Assembly (NCBI GenBank): GCA_028281625.1
Contig: JANQJN010000100.1
Location: 1 to 46,832 of the forward strand
Direction: 5' to 3'
Length of the DNA stretch: 46,832 nt
Origin: Emcibacteraceae bacterium
GTDB taxonomy: Bacteria; Pseudomonadota; Alphaproteobacteria; Sphingomonadales; Emcibacteraceae
The notes under the pieces are model-generated. The model saw nothing but the letters and a program-made list of their open reading frames with translations, was not told the DNA's origin and ran no database searches. Made by a program: the position numbers and the translations under genes. Below, piece after piece: positions 31,040 to 39,397 of this stretch (position 1 is the first letter of the stretch; each line of letters starts with the position of its first letter).

Positions 31040-32698
31040 ATGTATCAATATGATGCGTACGACCATAAAATTCTTGAAAAAAGAATTGAAGAATTCAGAG
31101 ACCAGGTGAACCGCCGACTTAGCGGAGAACTTAGCGAGGAAGAATTTAAACCCCTTCGTCTGATGAACGGCGTGTACCTTCAGCTTCACGCGTATATGCT
31201 TCGTGTGGCTATTCCGTATGGCACATTTACGTCCACACAGCTGCGCAAATTCGCGCACATCGCACGAAAATATGACCGCGGATATGGCCATTTCACCACC
31301 CGACAGAATATCCAGTTTAACTGGCCGAAGCTTGTTGATATTCCAGATATCCTCGAGGAACTTGCGTCGGTTGAAATGCACGCGATACAAACCAGCGGCA
31401 ACTGCATCAGAAACACAACATCGGATCAGCTGGCTGGTGTGGCAGTTGATGAAGTTGCGGATCCAAGACCATATGCAGAAATCATTCGTCAGTGGAGCAC
31501 ATTTCATCCGGAATTTGCCTACCTGCCGCGGAAGTTCAAAATCGCAATCACAGGTGCGAGCCATGACCGCGCCGCGATTAATTTTCATGATATTGGCCTT
31601 GAAATGGTTAAGAATGACGCTGGTAAGATCGGTTTTAAAGTAATTGTTGGGGGCGGTCTTGGACGCACACCAATTATCGGCAGCGTGATCAGGGAATTCC
31701 TTCCAGAACGCCATTTACTTAGTTATCTGGAAGCAATTATGCGTGCCTATAACTTAGATGGGCACCGCGATAATAAGTATAAAGCTCGCATCAAAATCCT
31801 TGTAAAGGAAAACGGTATCGACGCTTATCGGGATACTGTCGAAAAGGAATGGGAAGCCATCAAACACGAAGGTAATACGGACCTTCCCGAAGCCGCTCAA
31901 CAGCTTATATTCAATCATTTTACACCGCCCACATACACGCATAGAGCACGTCACAAAATTGATTTTGAAGACTTCTTCAAAAATCAACAGGAGTACGCCC
32001 ACTGGTTATCAAACAGCCGGCATGATCATAAGGTTGAGGGTTATGCCGCCGTTACCATTTCCCTAAAGCCAGTGGGCGGCATCCCCGGGGATATATCAGC
32101 GGATCAAATGGATAAACTTGCTGATCTTGCTGATGTATTCTCCCTTGGGGAAATCCGTTCTACTCATGAGCAAAATCTTGTATTCGCCCATGTACATGAG
32201 GATGATTTACCGGCACTTTGGCAGGAACTTGATAAAATCGGCCTCGCAACACCAAATCATGGTTTAATTTCGGATATCATCGCCTGCCCTGGTCTTGATT
32301 ATTGCGCACTTGCCAATGCGAGATCAATTCCGGTCGCTCAGCAAATCAGTGAACGGTTTGGTAGTGACGAACGTGCCAAAGAAATCGGCGAATTAAAAAT
32401 CAAAATTTCCGGATGCATCAATGCCTGCGCGCATCATCACGTCGGTCATATCGGTATACTTGGTGTCGATAAGAAAGGCGTTGAATCTTATCAACTGCTC
32501 TTGGGGGGCAACGCGGACGAAAATGCTTCAGTCGGAAAAATACTTGGTCCCGGTTTTTCAGAGGATGAAATCGTCGATGCTGTCGAAACGGTGGTTGATA
32601 CGTACCTTGCGCTACGCGAAGACGGTGAAAGTTTTCTTGATGCCTATAAACGATTGGGCGCAGAGCCCTTTAAAGGAGCCCTTTATGATGCAAATTGA
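31040..32698 (+). CDS. cysI: Nitrite/sulfite reductase hemoprotein (assimilatory sulfite reductase)
   Basis: Six-electron reduction of sulfite to sulfide with a siroheme-[4Fe-4S] centre. The cluster ligands are C416-x5-C422 (C-P-G-L-D-Y-C) and C459-x3-C463 (S-G-C-I-N-A-C), followed by the H-H-H stretch of the family. The two ferredoxin-like half-domains and two siroheme domains are all present in 552 residues. The arrangement next to DUF2849 and DUF934, with no cysJ flavoprotein, suggests electrons come from ferredoxin or an unlinked reductase. The end overlaps the DUF934 gene by 14 bases. Confidence 0.93.
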   Translation: MYQYDAYDHKILEKRIEEFRDQVNRRLSGELSEEEFKPLRLMNGVYLQLHAYMLRVAIPYGTFTSTQLRKFAHIARKYDRGYGHFTTRQNIQFNWPKLVDIPDILEELASVEMHAIQTSGNCIRNTTSDQLAGVAVDEVADPRPYAEIIRQWSTFHPEFAYLPRKFKIAITGASHDRAAINFHDIGLEMVKNDAGKIGFKVIVGGGLGRTPIIGSVIREFLPERHLLSYLEAIMRAYNLDGHRDNKYKARIKILVKENGIDAYRDTVEKEWEAIKHEGNTDLPEAAQQLIFNHFTPPTYTHRARHKIDFEDFFKNQQEYAHWLSNSRHDHKVEGYAAVTISLKPVGGIPGDISADQMDKLADLADVFSLGEIRSTHEQNLVFAHVHEDDLPALWQELDKIGLATPNHGLISDIIACPGLDYCALANARSIPVAQQISERFGSDERAKEIGELKIKISGCINACAHHHVGHIGILGVDKKGVESYQLLLGGNADENASVGKILGPGFSEDEIVDAVETVVDTYLALREDGESFLDAYKRLGAEPFKGALYDAN

Positions 32699-33098
32699 GA
32701 TTTTAGAAAATCTACCGGCAGAAACACTGCATATCGCCAATAGCGACAGCCTGGAAAAAATTTGTGATGGTTATCTGGGTTCAAATGCAATTGTCCTTAA
32801 TTTTCCAACCTTTACTGATGGTCGCGCCTTTAGCCAAGCGCGGCGTCTTAGACGTTCTGGGTTCAAAGGCGAACTGATTGCTAGCGGCGATATACGCTCA
32901 GACCAAGCGCGCTTTTATGCGCAAGTCGGCTTTTCTGCGCTTTATTTTACCCATGGCTACAACAAAAAAGTGATTGAAAGCAATTTGAACCGATATACGG
33001 ATACTTATCAAAATTCAGCATTTACGGAATCAACGGTATTTGATCGGCGGATCGCGAAAATTGAAGCCGCTAGATTAAGTGGCGGCGGCGCATTTTAG
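32685..33098 (+). CDS. DUF934 family protein of the sulfite reduction cluster
   Basis: A 137-residue protein whose family regularly accompanies CysI and CysH in proteobacteria. Recognisable segments are F-P-T-F-T-D-G-R-A-F-S-Q-A-R-R-L-R and G-E-L-I-A-S-G-D-I-R-S-D-Q-A. The start is ATG 32685, six bases after AAGGAG and inside the end of cysI, so it is translationally coupled. Function is not established; a structural or electron-delivery role in the reductase is a guess. Confidence 0.88.
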   Translation: MMQIEILENLPAETLHIANSDSLEKICDGYLGSNAIVLNFPTFTDGRAFSQARRLRRSGFKGELIASGDIRSDQARFYAQVGFSALYFTHGYNKKVIESNLNRYTDTYQNSAFTESTVFDRRIAKIEAARLSGGGAF

Positions 33099-33120
33099 CC
33101 ACCGAAAACCAAAGGAAAAC

Positions 33121-33828
33121 ATGATGAAATATTTGGAACTTGTAAAATTAGTCGATGAGCTTAACAAAAAATACAGCGCTTCTGATAGTTTCAACATGTT
33201 AAATTCTCTCGCACGGGATTTTCCTGATCTTACTATGGTGTCTTCCTTTGGTTCAGAATCTGCAGTTTTACTTCACCAGATTTCGAAGATAGATCCTGCT
33301 TTTCCTATTGTTTTCATAAACACCGGCAAGCTTTTTAACGAAACTCTGGATTACAAAGATACGCTGAAGTCTGAGCTGGGATTGAGCAATATTAAAATCT
33401 ATCAACCCAAATTGGATCTTGTTCAGAAAGAAGATCCGTATGGAATTCTCCATCAGAATAAGCCCGATTTATGCTGCTTCGTGCGCAAAGTGGAGCCACT
33501 TTCACGGGCACTCGCAAACACAAAGATCTGGATCACCGGACGCAAAAGGTTTCAGGGCAGTGACCGGTCCGATCTTCCTCTCTTTGAACTGGATGATATG
33601 CGCGTCAAAGTAAATCCGCTGGTGAGTTGGTCCCGGGAAGATGTTGACAAATACTTTCGTGAACACCATTTACCTAAGCATCCACTTGTTGAAAAAGGGT
33701 ACTTATCCATTGGATGCATACCCTGTACAACGCCTGTAAAGCCCGGTGAAGATCCACGCGCCGGCCGTTGGCGTGGACAGATTAAAACGGAATGTGGTAT
33801 TCATAACGCCACTTTCCAGCAAGTTTAA
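33121..33828 (+). CDS. cysH: Phosphoadenylyl/adenylyl-sulfate reductase with [4Fe-4S] motif
   Basis: Thioredoxin-dependent reduction of activated sulfate to sulfite. The Fe-S cysteine pairs C118-C119 and C199-x2-C202 are present, which marks the bacterial APS-preferring type, and the C-terminal E-C-G-I-H carries the catalytic cysteine. The adenylyl-binding S-S-F-G-S-E-S-A stretch is near residue 40. ATG 33121 has AAAGGA ahead; a frame 14 codons longer is not supported. The sulfate activation genes (cysD/N) are not in this window. Confidence 0.92.
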   Translation: MMKYLELVKLVDELNKKYSASDSFNMLNSLARDFPDLTMVSSFGSESAVLLHQISKIDPAFPIVFINTGKLFNETLDYKDTLKSELGLSNIKIYQPKLDLVQKEDPYGILHQNKPDLCCFVRKVEPLSRALANTKIWITGRKRFQGSDRSDLPLFELDDMRVKVNPLVSWSREDVDKYFREHHLPKHPLVEKGYLSIGCIPCTTPVKPGEDPRAGRWRGQIKTECGIHNATFQQV

Positions 33829-33857
33829 GCGAGAATTGTTTAGGTAAAGGATTAAAA

Positions 33858-34763
33858 ATGAAACGGGCATTATTGCCGCTTAACGCATTACGGGCATTCG
33901 ATGCGGCGGCACGGCATTTAAGTTTTAAAAAAGCAGCTGAGGAAATATCTGTCACACCGGCAGCAATCAGTCAACAAATTCGCTCGCTTGAAGAATATCT
34001 GGATGTACAACTTTTCATACGCGACCGCCATACGCTTAGGCTTACGACGCAAGCAGAAATGGCGCTGGAAACACTGGATAAGGCGTTTGATAACTTTGAA
34101 AAAACAGTCGATATACTTACCGAAAGCGACAAAGATAATGATTTGCGATTGTCACTTTCGCCATCATTTGCATCAAAATGGTTAATCCCGCGCCTTGGGC
34201 GTTTCCACGACGAACATGAAGAAATCGCGGTCCGCGTTTCTGCATCCATGAGCCTGATCAATTTTAAAAACACCGACTTTGATTTGAGTGTGCGCTATGG
34301 GCGTGGCAACTACCCCGGCCTTTATGTTGAGGAATTGATGAAGGAAGAAGTTTTCCCAGTGTGTGCCCCCAGCCTTATCACTGGTAAGAATCCCATTCAA
34401 TCTTACGAAGATCTTCGCAAAATTACGTTAATCCACGACGATTCATCACTTGAGGACGAAAGCTGCCCCAATTGGGGAATGTGGCTGAAGGCAGTCGGTG
34501 TTAGCCTGCCCACAGATTCTAAAAGACTTCATTTTAACACAACGCAGCTTACCATCGAAGCGGCGCTTGCTGGCCGCGGTGTTGCACTTGCCAAGCGAAC
34601 AATTGCAAAAGATGATCTCGAAAAAGGAAAACTGGTGCGGCTCTTTGATCGCGCCCTGCCTGTTGATTTTGCCTACTACATCGTTTGCCCGGAAAACCGT
34701 CGCGAGGTGCCAAAAGTCAAGGCCTTCATTAATTGGCTACGTGAAGAAGCAAACCGGCTCTGA
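33858..34763 (+). CDS. LysR family regulator, GcvA-like
   Basis: A 301-residue LysR protein with an N-terminal winged helix (A-L-R-A-F-D-A-A-A-R-H-L-S-F-K-K-A-A, then T-P-A-A-I-S-Q-Q-I recognition helix) and a periplasmic-binding-like effector domain from about residue 90. The L-P-L-N-A-L-R-A-F start is typical of the GcvA group. It sits between cysH and cysK on the same strand, 29 bases after cysH, so it is likely the local controller of cysteine synthesis, playing the part CysB has in enterics. AAAGGA lies ahead of the ATG. Target assignment is inference. Confidence 0.88.
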   Translation: MKRALLPLNALRAFDAAARHLSFKKAAEEISVTPAAISQQIRSLEEYLDVQLFIRDRHTLRLTTQAEMALETLDKAFDNFEKTVDILTESDKDNDLRLSLSPSFASKWLIPRLGRFHDEHEEIAVRVSASMSLINFKNTDFDLSVRYGRGNYPGLYVEELMKEEVFPVCAPSLITGKNPIQSYEDLRKITLIHDDSSLEDESCPNWGMWLKAVGVSLPTDSKRLHFNTTQLTIEAALAGRGVALAKRTIAKDDLEKGKLVRLFDRALPVDFAYYIVCPENRREVPKVKAFINWLREEANRL

Positions 34764-34822
34764 TCAAGCATTAGATTATTTTACCTGTTAAGTAAGAAGA
34801 TGTTGTTTGAGTATCCAATAAT

Positions 34823-34857
34823 CCACCCCATATATAATCAAGATTATATAAAGGTGG
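34823..34857 (+). promoter_or_regulatory. Long dyad over the cysK promoter and ribosome binding site
   Basis: TATATAATCAAGATTATATA (34831-34850) has perfect 9-base arms around AA and contains a consensus -10 hexamer TATAAT (34833-34838). Outside it, CCACC (34823-34827) can pair with GGTGG (34853-34857), the cysK ribosome binding site. It could be a DNA operator (LysR-type or other) over a promoter, or, in transcripts entering from upstream, an RNA hairpin hiding the ribosome site. Confidence 0.55.
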
Positions 34858-34863
34858 ACTATC

Positions 34864-35862
34864 ATGGAATTTCGCAAAGGATTTACCGACCTTATCGGCA
34901 ACACTCCTCTTATCAAGCTTAAACATGTCTCGGAGGCAACCGGCTGCACCATTCTGGGCAAGGCAGAATTTTTAAATCCTGGCGGATCGGTCAAAGATCG
35001 GGCAGCGCTTAGCATCATAAGGGATGCTGAGCGCAGTGGCCGCTTGAAGCCAGGCGGCACCATTGTTGAGGGCACTGCTGGTAACACGGGAATTGGACTT
35101 TCCCTAGTGGGAAATGCACTTGGCTATAAAACTGTGATCGTTATGCCTAATACCCAATCACGGGAAAAACAGGATGCACTGAGGTTAGCAGGCACTGATC
35201 TTCGCCTGGTCCCCGCAAAACCATACAAAGATCCAGATAATTATATCCATTATTCAGAGCGCCTCGCTAAACTGCTTGATAAAACAGAACCAAACGGCGC
35301 GGTCTGGGCCAATCAGTTTGATAATGTGGCAAACAGGCGCGCTCATATTGAAACTACTGGACCGGAAATCTGGCATGGTACCAATGGAAAAATAGACGGC
35401 TTTACCTGTGCCGTAGGAACTGGCGGATCACTCGGCGGAATTTCTCTGTCTCTCAAGAAGTTCAATAAGAACATAAAAGTAGCACTGGCTGATCCTCTGG
35501 GATCAGCACTTTATAGCTACTATAAATTTGGTGAGCTTGCCTCTGACGGGGACTCCATTACCGAAGGCATTGGCCAGGGACGAATTACTGCTAATCTTGA
35601 GGGCATTCAGGTGGATAATGCGTATCAGATAATTGATGAAGAAGCACTCAATGCAATTTATGATCTTCTAAAATATGAAGGGCTATCGCTTGGTGGCTCG
35701 TCCGGTGTCAATGTTGCAGCCGCGATGCGTCTAGCGCGTGACATGGGGCCTGGCAAAACCATTGTCACACTTCTTTGTGACAGCGGCACGCGCTACCAAA
35801 GCAAGCTTTATAATCCGGAATTCTTGAAGGAAAAGAAGCTTCCTGTACCAAGCTGGCTTTAG
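34864..35862 (+). CDS. cysK: Cysteine synthase (O-acetylserine sulfhydrylase)
   Basis: PLP enzyme joining sulfide with O-acetylserine. The PLP lysine is K44 in N-P-G-G-S-V-K-D-R; the phosphate/substrate loop reads T-A-G-N-T-G instead of the common T-S-G-N-T-G; the C-terminal G-G-S-S-G-V-N-V and C-D-S-G-T-R-Y are typical. At 332 residues it is of usual length. Its ribosome site AAGGTGG is part of a long dyad. cysE follows after 16 bases, giving the substrate maker and user together. Confidence 0.93.
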   Translation: MEFRKGFTDLIGNTPLIKLKHVSEATGCTILGKAEFLNPGGSVKDRAALSIIRDAERSGRLKPGGTIVEGTAGNTGIGLSLVGNALGYKTVIVMPNTQSREKQDALRLAGTDLRLVPAKPYKDPDNYIHYSERLAKLLDKTEPNGAVWANQFDNVANRRAHIETTGPEIWHGTNGKIDGFTCAVGTGGSLGGISLSLKKFNKNIKVALADPLGSALYSYYKFGELASDGDSITEGIGQGRITANLEGIQVDNAYQIIDEEALNAIYDLLKYEGLSLGGSSGVNVAAAMRLARDMGPGKTIVTLLCDSGTRYQSKLYNPEFLKEKKLPVPSWL

Positions 35863-35878
35863 GCGAAAGGATAATCAG

Positions 35879-36469
35879 ATGATTAATAGAATTCGCGATT
35901 ATATCACCCATATTCGCGACCGCGACCCGGCCGCAAAATCAAGTTTGGATGTGCTCCTTTCCTATCCAGGTGCACACGCGCTGATGTTTTATAAACTATC
36001 CAGCACACTGTGGCGCTGGAAATTATATGTACTGGCCCGCTTCATTTCCCATCTGGGTAGGTTTTTCAGTGGCATTGAAATCCATCCAGGTGCCAAAATC
36101 GGAAAAAACCTGTTCATTGATCACGGCCTTGGAGTTGTGATTGGGGAAACCGCTGAAGTTGGCGATAATGTCACACTCTATCAAGGCGTTACACTCGGTG
36201 GCACATCCCTTCAGGACGACAAACGCCATCCCACGCTTAAAAACAACGTGATCGTTGGTGCGGGTGCAAAAATTCTTGGCCCCATTGAAATTGGAGAAAA
36301 TGTTTTGGTGGGATCAAATTCGGTCGTCGTTAAACCCGTTCCTGACAACACAACCGTTGTTGGAATACCCGCACATATTGTCCCCAAAAAGGAACAGGAA
36401 TTCTGTGCTTATGGTATAGAAAAGGACAGCAAAACCGATGAATGCGTGAATATTAGATTGACTAATTAG
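35879..36469 (+). CDS. cysE: Serine O-acetyltransferase
   Basis: Acetylates serine with acetyl-CoA to make the cysteine synthase substrate. The C-terminal left-handed beta-helix shows hexapeptide repeats ([30 protein letters not shown]), with the catalytic H-x-G and the substrate-binding G-E-T-A. The 196-residue length and short N-terminal helical part match the EpsC-like short form. A terminator lies 125 bases after the stop, closing the cysteine cluster. Confidence 0.92.
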   Translation: MINRIRDYITHIRDRDPAAKSSLDVLLSYPGAHALMFYKLSSTLWRWKLYVLARFISHLGRFFSGIEIHPGAKIGKNLFIDHGLGVVIGETAEVGDNVTLYQGVTLGGTSLQDDKRHPTLKNNVIVGAGAKILGPIEIGENVLVGSNSVVVKPVPDNTTVVGIPAHIVPKKEQEFCAYGIEKDSKTDECVNIRLTN

Positions 36470-36564
36470 GTGTGTTTCATTAAACCGTGCTCATTATGAA
36501 ACAGAATATTAAAAACATCGCAGCTCAAAACCACCACAGAGAAGGAACATCTTCGGTGGGTTAA

Positions 36565-36593
36565 TTTACTGCGTCTTTTTTCGAATTTATTAA
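36565..36593 (+). promoter_or_regulatory. Candidate tRNA promoter
   Basis: TTTACT (36565-36570) and TATTAA (36588-36593) are 17 bases apart, followed by a G/C-rich discriminator GCCCC, as in stringently controlled stable-RNA promoters. Transcription would start near 36600, inside the left arm of the terminator hairpin, so the tRNA transcript would lack a full hairpin. Confidence 0.35.
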
Positions 36594-36594
36594 T

Positions 36595-36624
36595 GCCCCG
36601 ATAAGTAATTATCGGGGCTTTTTT
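36595..36624 (+). terminator. Rho-independent terminator after cysE
   Basis: GCCCCGATAA (36595-36604) and TTATCGGGGC (36609-36618) form a perfect 10-base stem with a GTAA loop, followed by six T. It is on the plus strand and ends two bases before the tRNA gene. Confidence 0.85.
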
Positions 36625-36626
36625 AT

Positions 36627-36701
36627 GGGTGGATGGTGTAATGGTAGCACGTCAGATTGTGACTCTGAAGGTTGTGGGTTCGAGCCCCACTCCTCCCTCC
36701 A
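36627..36701 (+). tRNA. tRNA-His (anticodon GTG), CCA encoded
   Basis: A full cloverleaf can be drawn: acceptor GGGTGGA/TCCTCCC with one U-U mismatch (pair 4:69), T8, D-stem GTGT/GCAC, anticodon stem TCAGA/TCTGA with loop TTGTGAC (anticodon GTG), variable AGGTT, T-stem GTGGG/CCCAC with loop TTCGAGC, discriminator T73, then CCA at 36699-36701. The base before position 1 is T, so the usual histidine G-1 is absent, as known for many alphaproteobacteria. T73 and the mismatch are odd. The gene ends directly against the stop codon of the convergent peptidase. Confidence 0.8.
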
Positions 36702-38201
36702 TTAATCGGCCAGGATAAAGTTCCGCATTTCTTCATTCATGCGAAGAAGTGATGGCTCGTGAATATAGATCATGTGCCCTACTTCAAAATAACTCATTTC
36801 GATGCGAGACTTATCAAAACCATACAGGTTGAATGTCATTTCGGTACCGTGAAACGGTGTCGCCATATCATAGTAGCCATTGCTCACATAAATCCTCAGG
36901 TCCTTGTTCTCTGCCTGACCTTGGGCGAGCAGCGGAGCTACATTGGCATCACTTCTTTGGCCTTGCCAGTCCCAGCGGCCAATCCCACCAAGGATGTTAT
37001 ATTCACGGCGAATACCACTTACTTCCAAGTCATTGGCCATATAATGCATCAGCGCCGCGGTATAGGCTGCATCAATCCCGGCTGCTGATGGGTCATAAGA
37101 ATATGTCGTATTAGTACCGCTGCGTTCGTTTATGATATAGCGCCCATCAAGGCGGCCAACTGCCTTACGTTCATTGCGCATCAGTTCGCTGCGGTAATGA
37201 TCCGGCGTTACTTTTAGATCAGAATTTTCCAGATACTGTTTTGAAAGTCCCGTATAGGCATTGAGCTTGTCAATGATCTCTTCACGTTTTTCCGGCGCAA
37301 GCGCTGATCCGTGCAAAAGCGCTGGCGCATATTCATTGATGGTAAAGTCACGCACTTCAGCAAGGAATTCTTCGATCGACCCCATCTTGTCAGTGACCCG
37401 ATCATGATACCAGCTTGTGGCGGCCATTGTCGGCAGGTATGCAAGATAACCTTCAATATGACTATCCGCCATTTGACGGCTGTTAAAATCTAGGACTGCG
37501 GAAATCAAAATTACACCGTTAAAGGCTACATCTGTCCAGCCGCCTTCCAGCTCCCCGATCAACGCCGCTGCACGAGTGGTTCCATAACTTTCACCAGCAA
37601 GGTACTTGGGCGATTGCCAGCGATTATTTTCAGTAAGCCAACGATAAATAAAGCTGCCCACTGATTTTGCGTCTTGTTCCACGCCCCACGCGTCCCGACC
37701 AGTCGATTTACCCAGAGTACGCGAATAGCCAACTCCGATGGGATCAATTACCACCATATCCGTAACATCAAGAATGCTCGTCGGGTTATCCTGAAGATCG
37801 AAGGGGGCTGCCCCATCATCGGTCGCATTATCATCCAGCACCACCCGCTTGGGCCCAAATACACCCATATGAAGCCAGACGGAAGAGGAACCCGGGCCAC
37901 CGTTAAAAATAAAGGTCACCGGGCGGTTTTCACCTGCGCCGCTATCTGTACGGATGTAAGATACATTCCAGATCATTCCAGTCACTTCGTCGGTTTTTTC
38001 GTCATACATCAAGGTTTCCTGCGCGGTCGCAGTGTAGGATATGTTCTCACCGTTGATGCGCATTTGATGTTCGGTGACAAACTTCGCAGGATTTTCAGGT
38101 GTCGGCATATTTTGGGCTTCCCGGCGACCTTCACGCTCCTGAGCAACTGCAGACGTTATGACGAAGACAACACAAAGTGATACTTTTAGAACAAATTTCA
38201 T
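36702..38201 (-). CDS. S10 family serine carboxypeptidase-like peptidase, exported
   Basis: An alpha/beta-hydrolase-fold peptidase of 499 residues with a signal peptide (cleavage after A-V-A, about residue 20). The nucleophile is in G-E-S-Y-G-T-T, the oxyanion region in F-N-G-G-P-G-S-S-S-V-W, and the catalytic histidine probably in E-V-G-H-M-I near the C-terminus: the order of the S10 family, which removes C-terminal residues from peptides. The start at 38201 has GGGAGAGGG ahead; the frame nine codons longer lacks a signal-like start. It lies 62 bases downstream of the ABC-2 efflux operon on the same strand and may be read through from it. Confidence 0.88.
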   Translation of the reverse strand: MKFVLKVSLCVVFVITSAVAQEREGRREAQNMPTPENPAKFVTEHQMRINGENISYTATAQETLMYDEKTDEVTGMIWNVSYIRTDSGAGENRPVTFIFNGGPGSSSVWLHMGVFGPKRVVLDDNATDDGAAPFDLQDNPTSILDVTDMVVIDPIGVGYSRTLGKSTGRDAWGVEQDAKSVGSFIYRWLTENNRWQSPKYLAGESYGTTRAAALIGELEGGWTDVAFNGVILISAVLDFNSRQMADSHIEGYLAYLPTMAATSWYHDRVTDKMGSIEEFLAEVRDFTINEYAPALLHGSALAPEKREEIIDKLNAYTGLSKQYLENSDLKVTPDHYRSELMRNERKAVGRLDGRYIINERSGTNTTYSYDPSAAGIDAAYTAALMHYMANDLEVSGIRREYNILGGIGRWDWQGQRSDANVAPLLAQGQAENKDLRIYVSNGYYDMATPFHGTEMTFNLYGFDKSRIEMSYFEVGHMIYIHEPSLLRMNEEMRNFILAD

Positions 38202-38263
38202 GACCCTCTCCCAAATTCTTTTTGTCACTTTAGCGTGGAGGATCAGAATTGAAAATGGGAAAA

Positions 38264-39397
38264 TCAGTCGAGGGTGGTTTTATAGCGGATCATAGCCATT
38301 GTGCCGACCACTAGCATGATCGCACCCAATGGCCAGAATGATGCGAACAGATCTGCTGCGTCTGCACCTTTCAGCATCACGCCCCGCATAAGGCGCATGA
38401 AATGGGTGGCAGGAAGCGCCTCACCGATATACTGCGCCCAGCGCGGCATACCAAGGAACGGAAACAAAAATCCGGACAGGAGGATTTGCGGCAGCAGCAA
38501 AAAGAAAGTCATCTGCAATGCCTGCATCTGAGTCTGGGCGATGGAGGAAAAGAAAAAACCGATCAACAGGTTCACAATGATATACAAGGTGACCGCCGCA
38601 AAAAGTGTTAAATGCGATCCCGCCATGGGAATTTCAAAAGCAAATTCGGCGGCAATAAGTACCACCACGGTTTGAACATACCCTATTATGACATAAGGCG
38701 AAATTTTTCCGATCATCATTTCAAGCGGTTTTATGGGCATGGCGAGCAGGTTTTCCATGGTCCCACGTTCTTTTTCGCGGGTGATCGCAACAGCGGTAAT
38801 CATCGTCATGGTCATAGCAATGATGATACCAAGTAGCCCAGGAATGATATTATACTGCGTTATACCCGCTGGGTTATAGCGCTTATGAATAACCACATCA
38901 ACAGGCGGCGGTGCCTGAGCCAATGCCCCAAGACTGCCGGATAAGTCGCGCCTTAGTCCTTCTGCAACAATTTGTTTCATTGAATTAACGGCGCCTGAAG
39001 AGGCCGAAGGATCAGTCGCATCCGCAACCAACAGCACTTGCGGATTTTCTCCCCGGGCCAGATTACGGCCGAAATTTTCCGGAATGATAAAGATAAAGCT
39101 CACTTCCCCTTCGCGAATCAGTCGTTCTGCCTCCATTTCCGTGGCTGGGTGGTGGGTAAAATCAATGAATGTCGAATTTTCAGCGGCATGTGTGACAGAT
39201 CTTGAAAACACCGACTGATCACGGTCCATAAGCGCTGCTGGTAAATGCCGCGGGTCCGAATTGATGGCAAAACCAAACAAAATCAGCTGCATTATCGGCA
39301 CCCCAATCATCATGGCAAAGGTTGTGCGGTCACGGCGCATTTGCACAAATTCTTTAAGAAGCACTGCCTTTACGCGTGCGAAGGAAAAAATGCTCAT
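38264..39397 (-). CDS. ABC-2 type transporter permease (YhhJ/YbhR-like)
   Basis: Membrane half of an efflux ABC transporter, 377 residues: a first helix near 20-40, a large periplasmic loop (about 45-175) and five helices in the C-terminal half, the layout of ABC-2 permeases used for drugs or other amphipathic compounds. R-E-K-E-R-G-T-M-E-N-L-L at about residue 210 is the typical coupling segment. It is the last gene of the tetR-adaptor-ATPase-permease set, overlapping the ATPase gene by four bases. Confidence 0.9.
   Translation of the reverse strand: MSIFSFARVKAVLLKEFVQMRRDRTTFAMMIGVPIMQLILFGFAINSDPRHLPAALMDRDQSVFSRSVTHAAENSTFIDFTHHPATEMEAERLIREGEVSFIFIIPENFGRNLARGENPQVLLVADATDPSASSGAVNSMKQIVAEGLRRDLSGSLGALAQAPPPVDVVIHKRYNPAGITQYNIIPGLLGIIIAMTMTMITAVAITREKERGTMENLLAMPIKPLEMMIGKISPYVIIGYVQTVVVLIAAEFAFEIPMAGSHLTLFAAVTLYIIVNLLIGFFFSSIAQTQMQALQMTFFLLLPQILLSGFLFPFLGMPRWAQYIGEALPATHFMRLMRGVMLKGADAADLFASFWPLGAIMLVVGTMAMIRYKTTLD

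Noticed and set aside
31010-31714. A 234-codon minus-strand open frame opposite cysI
   Set aside because: It lies fully within a well-conserved cysI with correct cluster motifs, has no family features and no ribosome site.
32421-32684. Long N-terminal extension of the DUF934 frame
   Set aside because: It overlaps conserved cysI sequence; AAGGAG before ATG 32685 and the family length fix the start there.
36627-36701. tRNA-His as an integration site of a mobile element
   Set aside because: No integrase, no direct repeat of the tRNA 3' end that I could find, and ordinary chromosomal genes on both sides.
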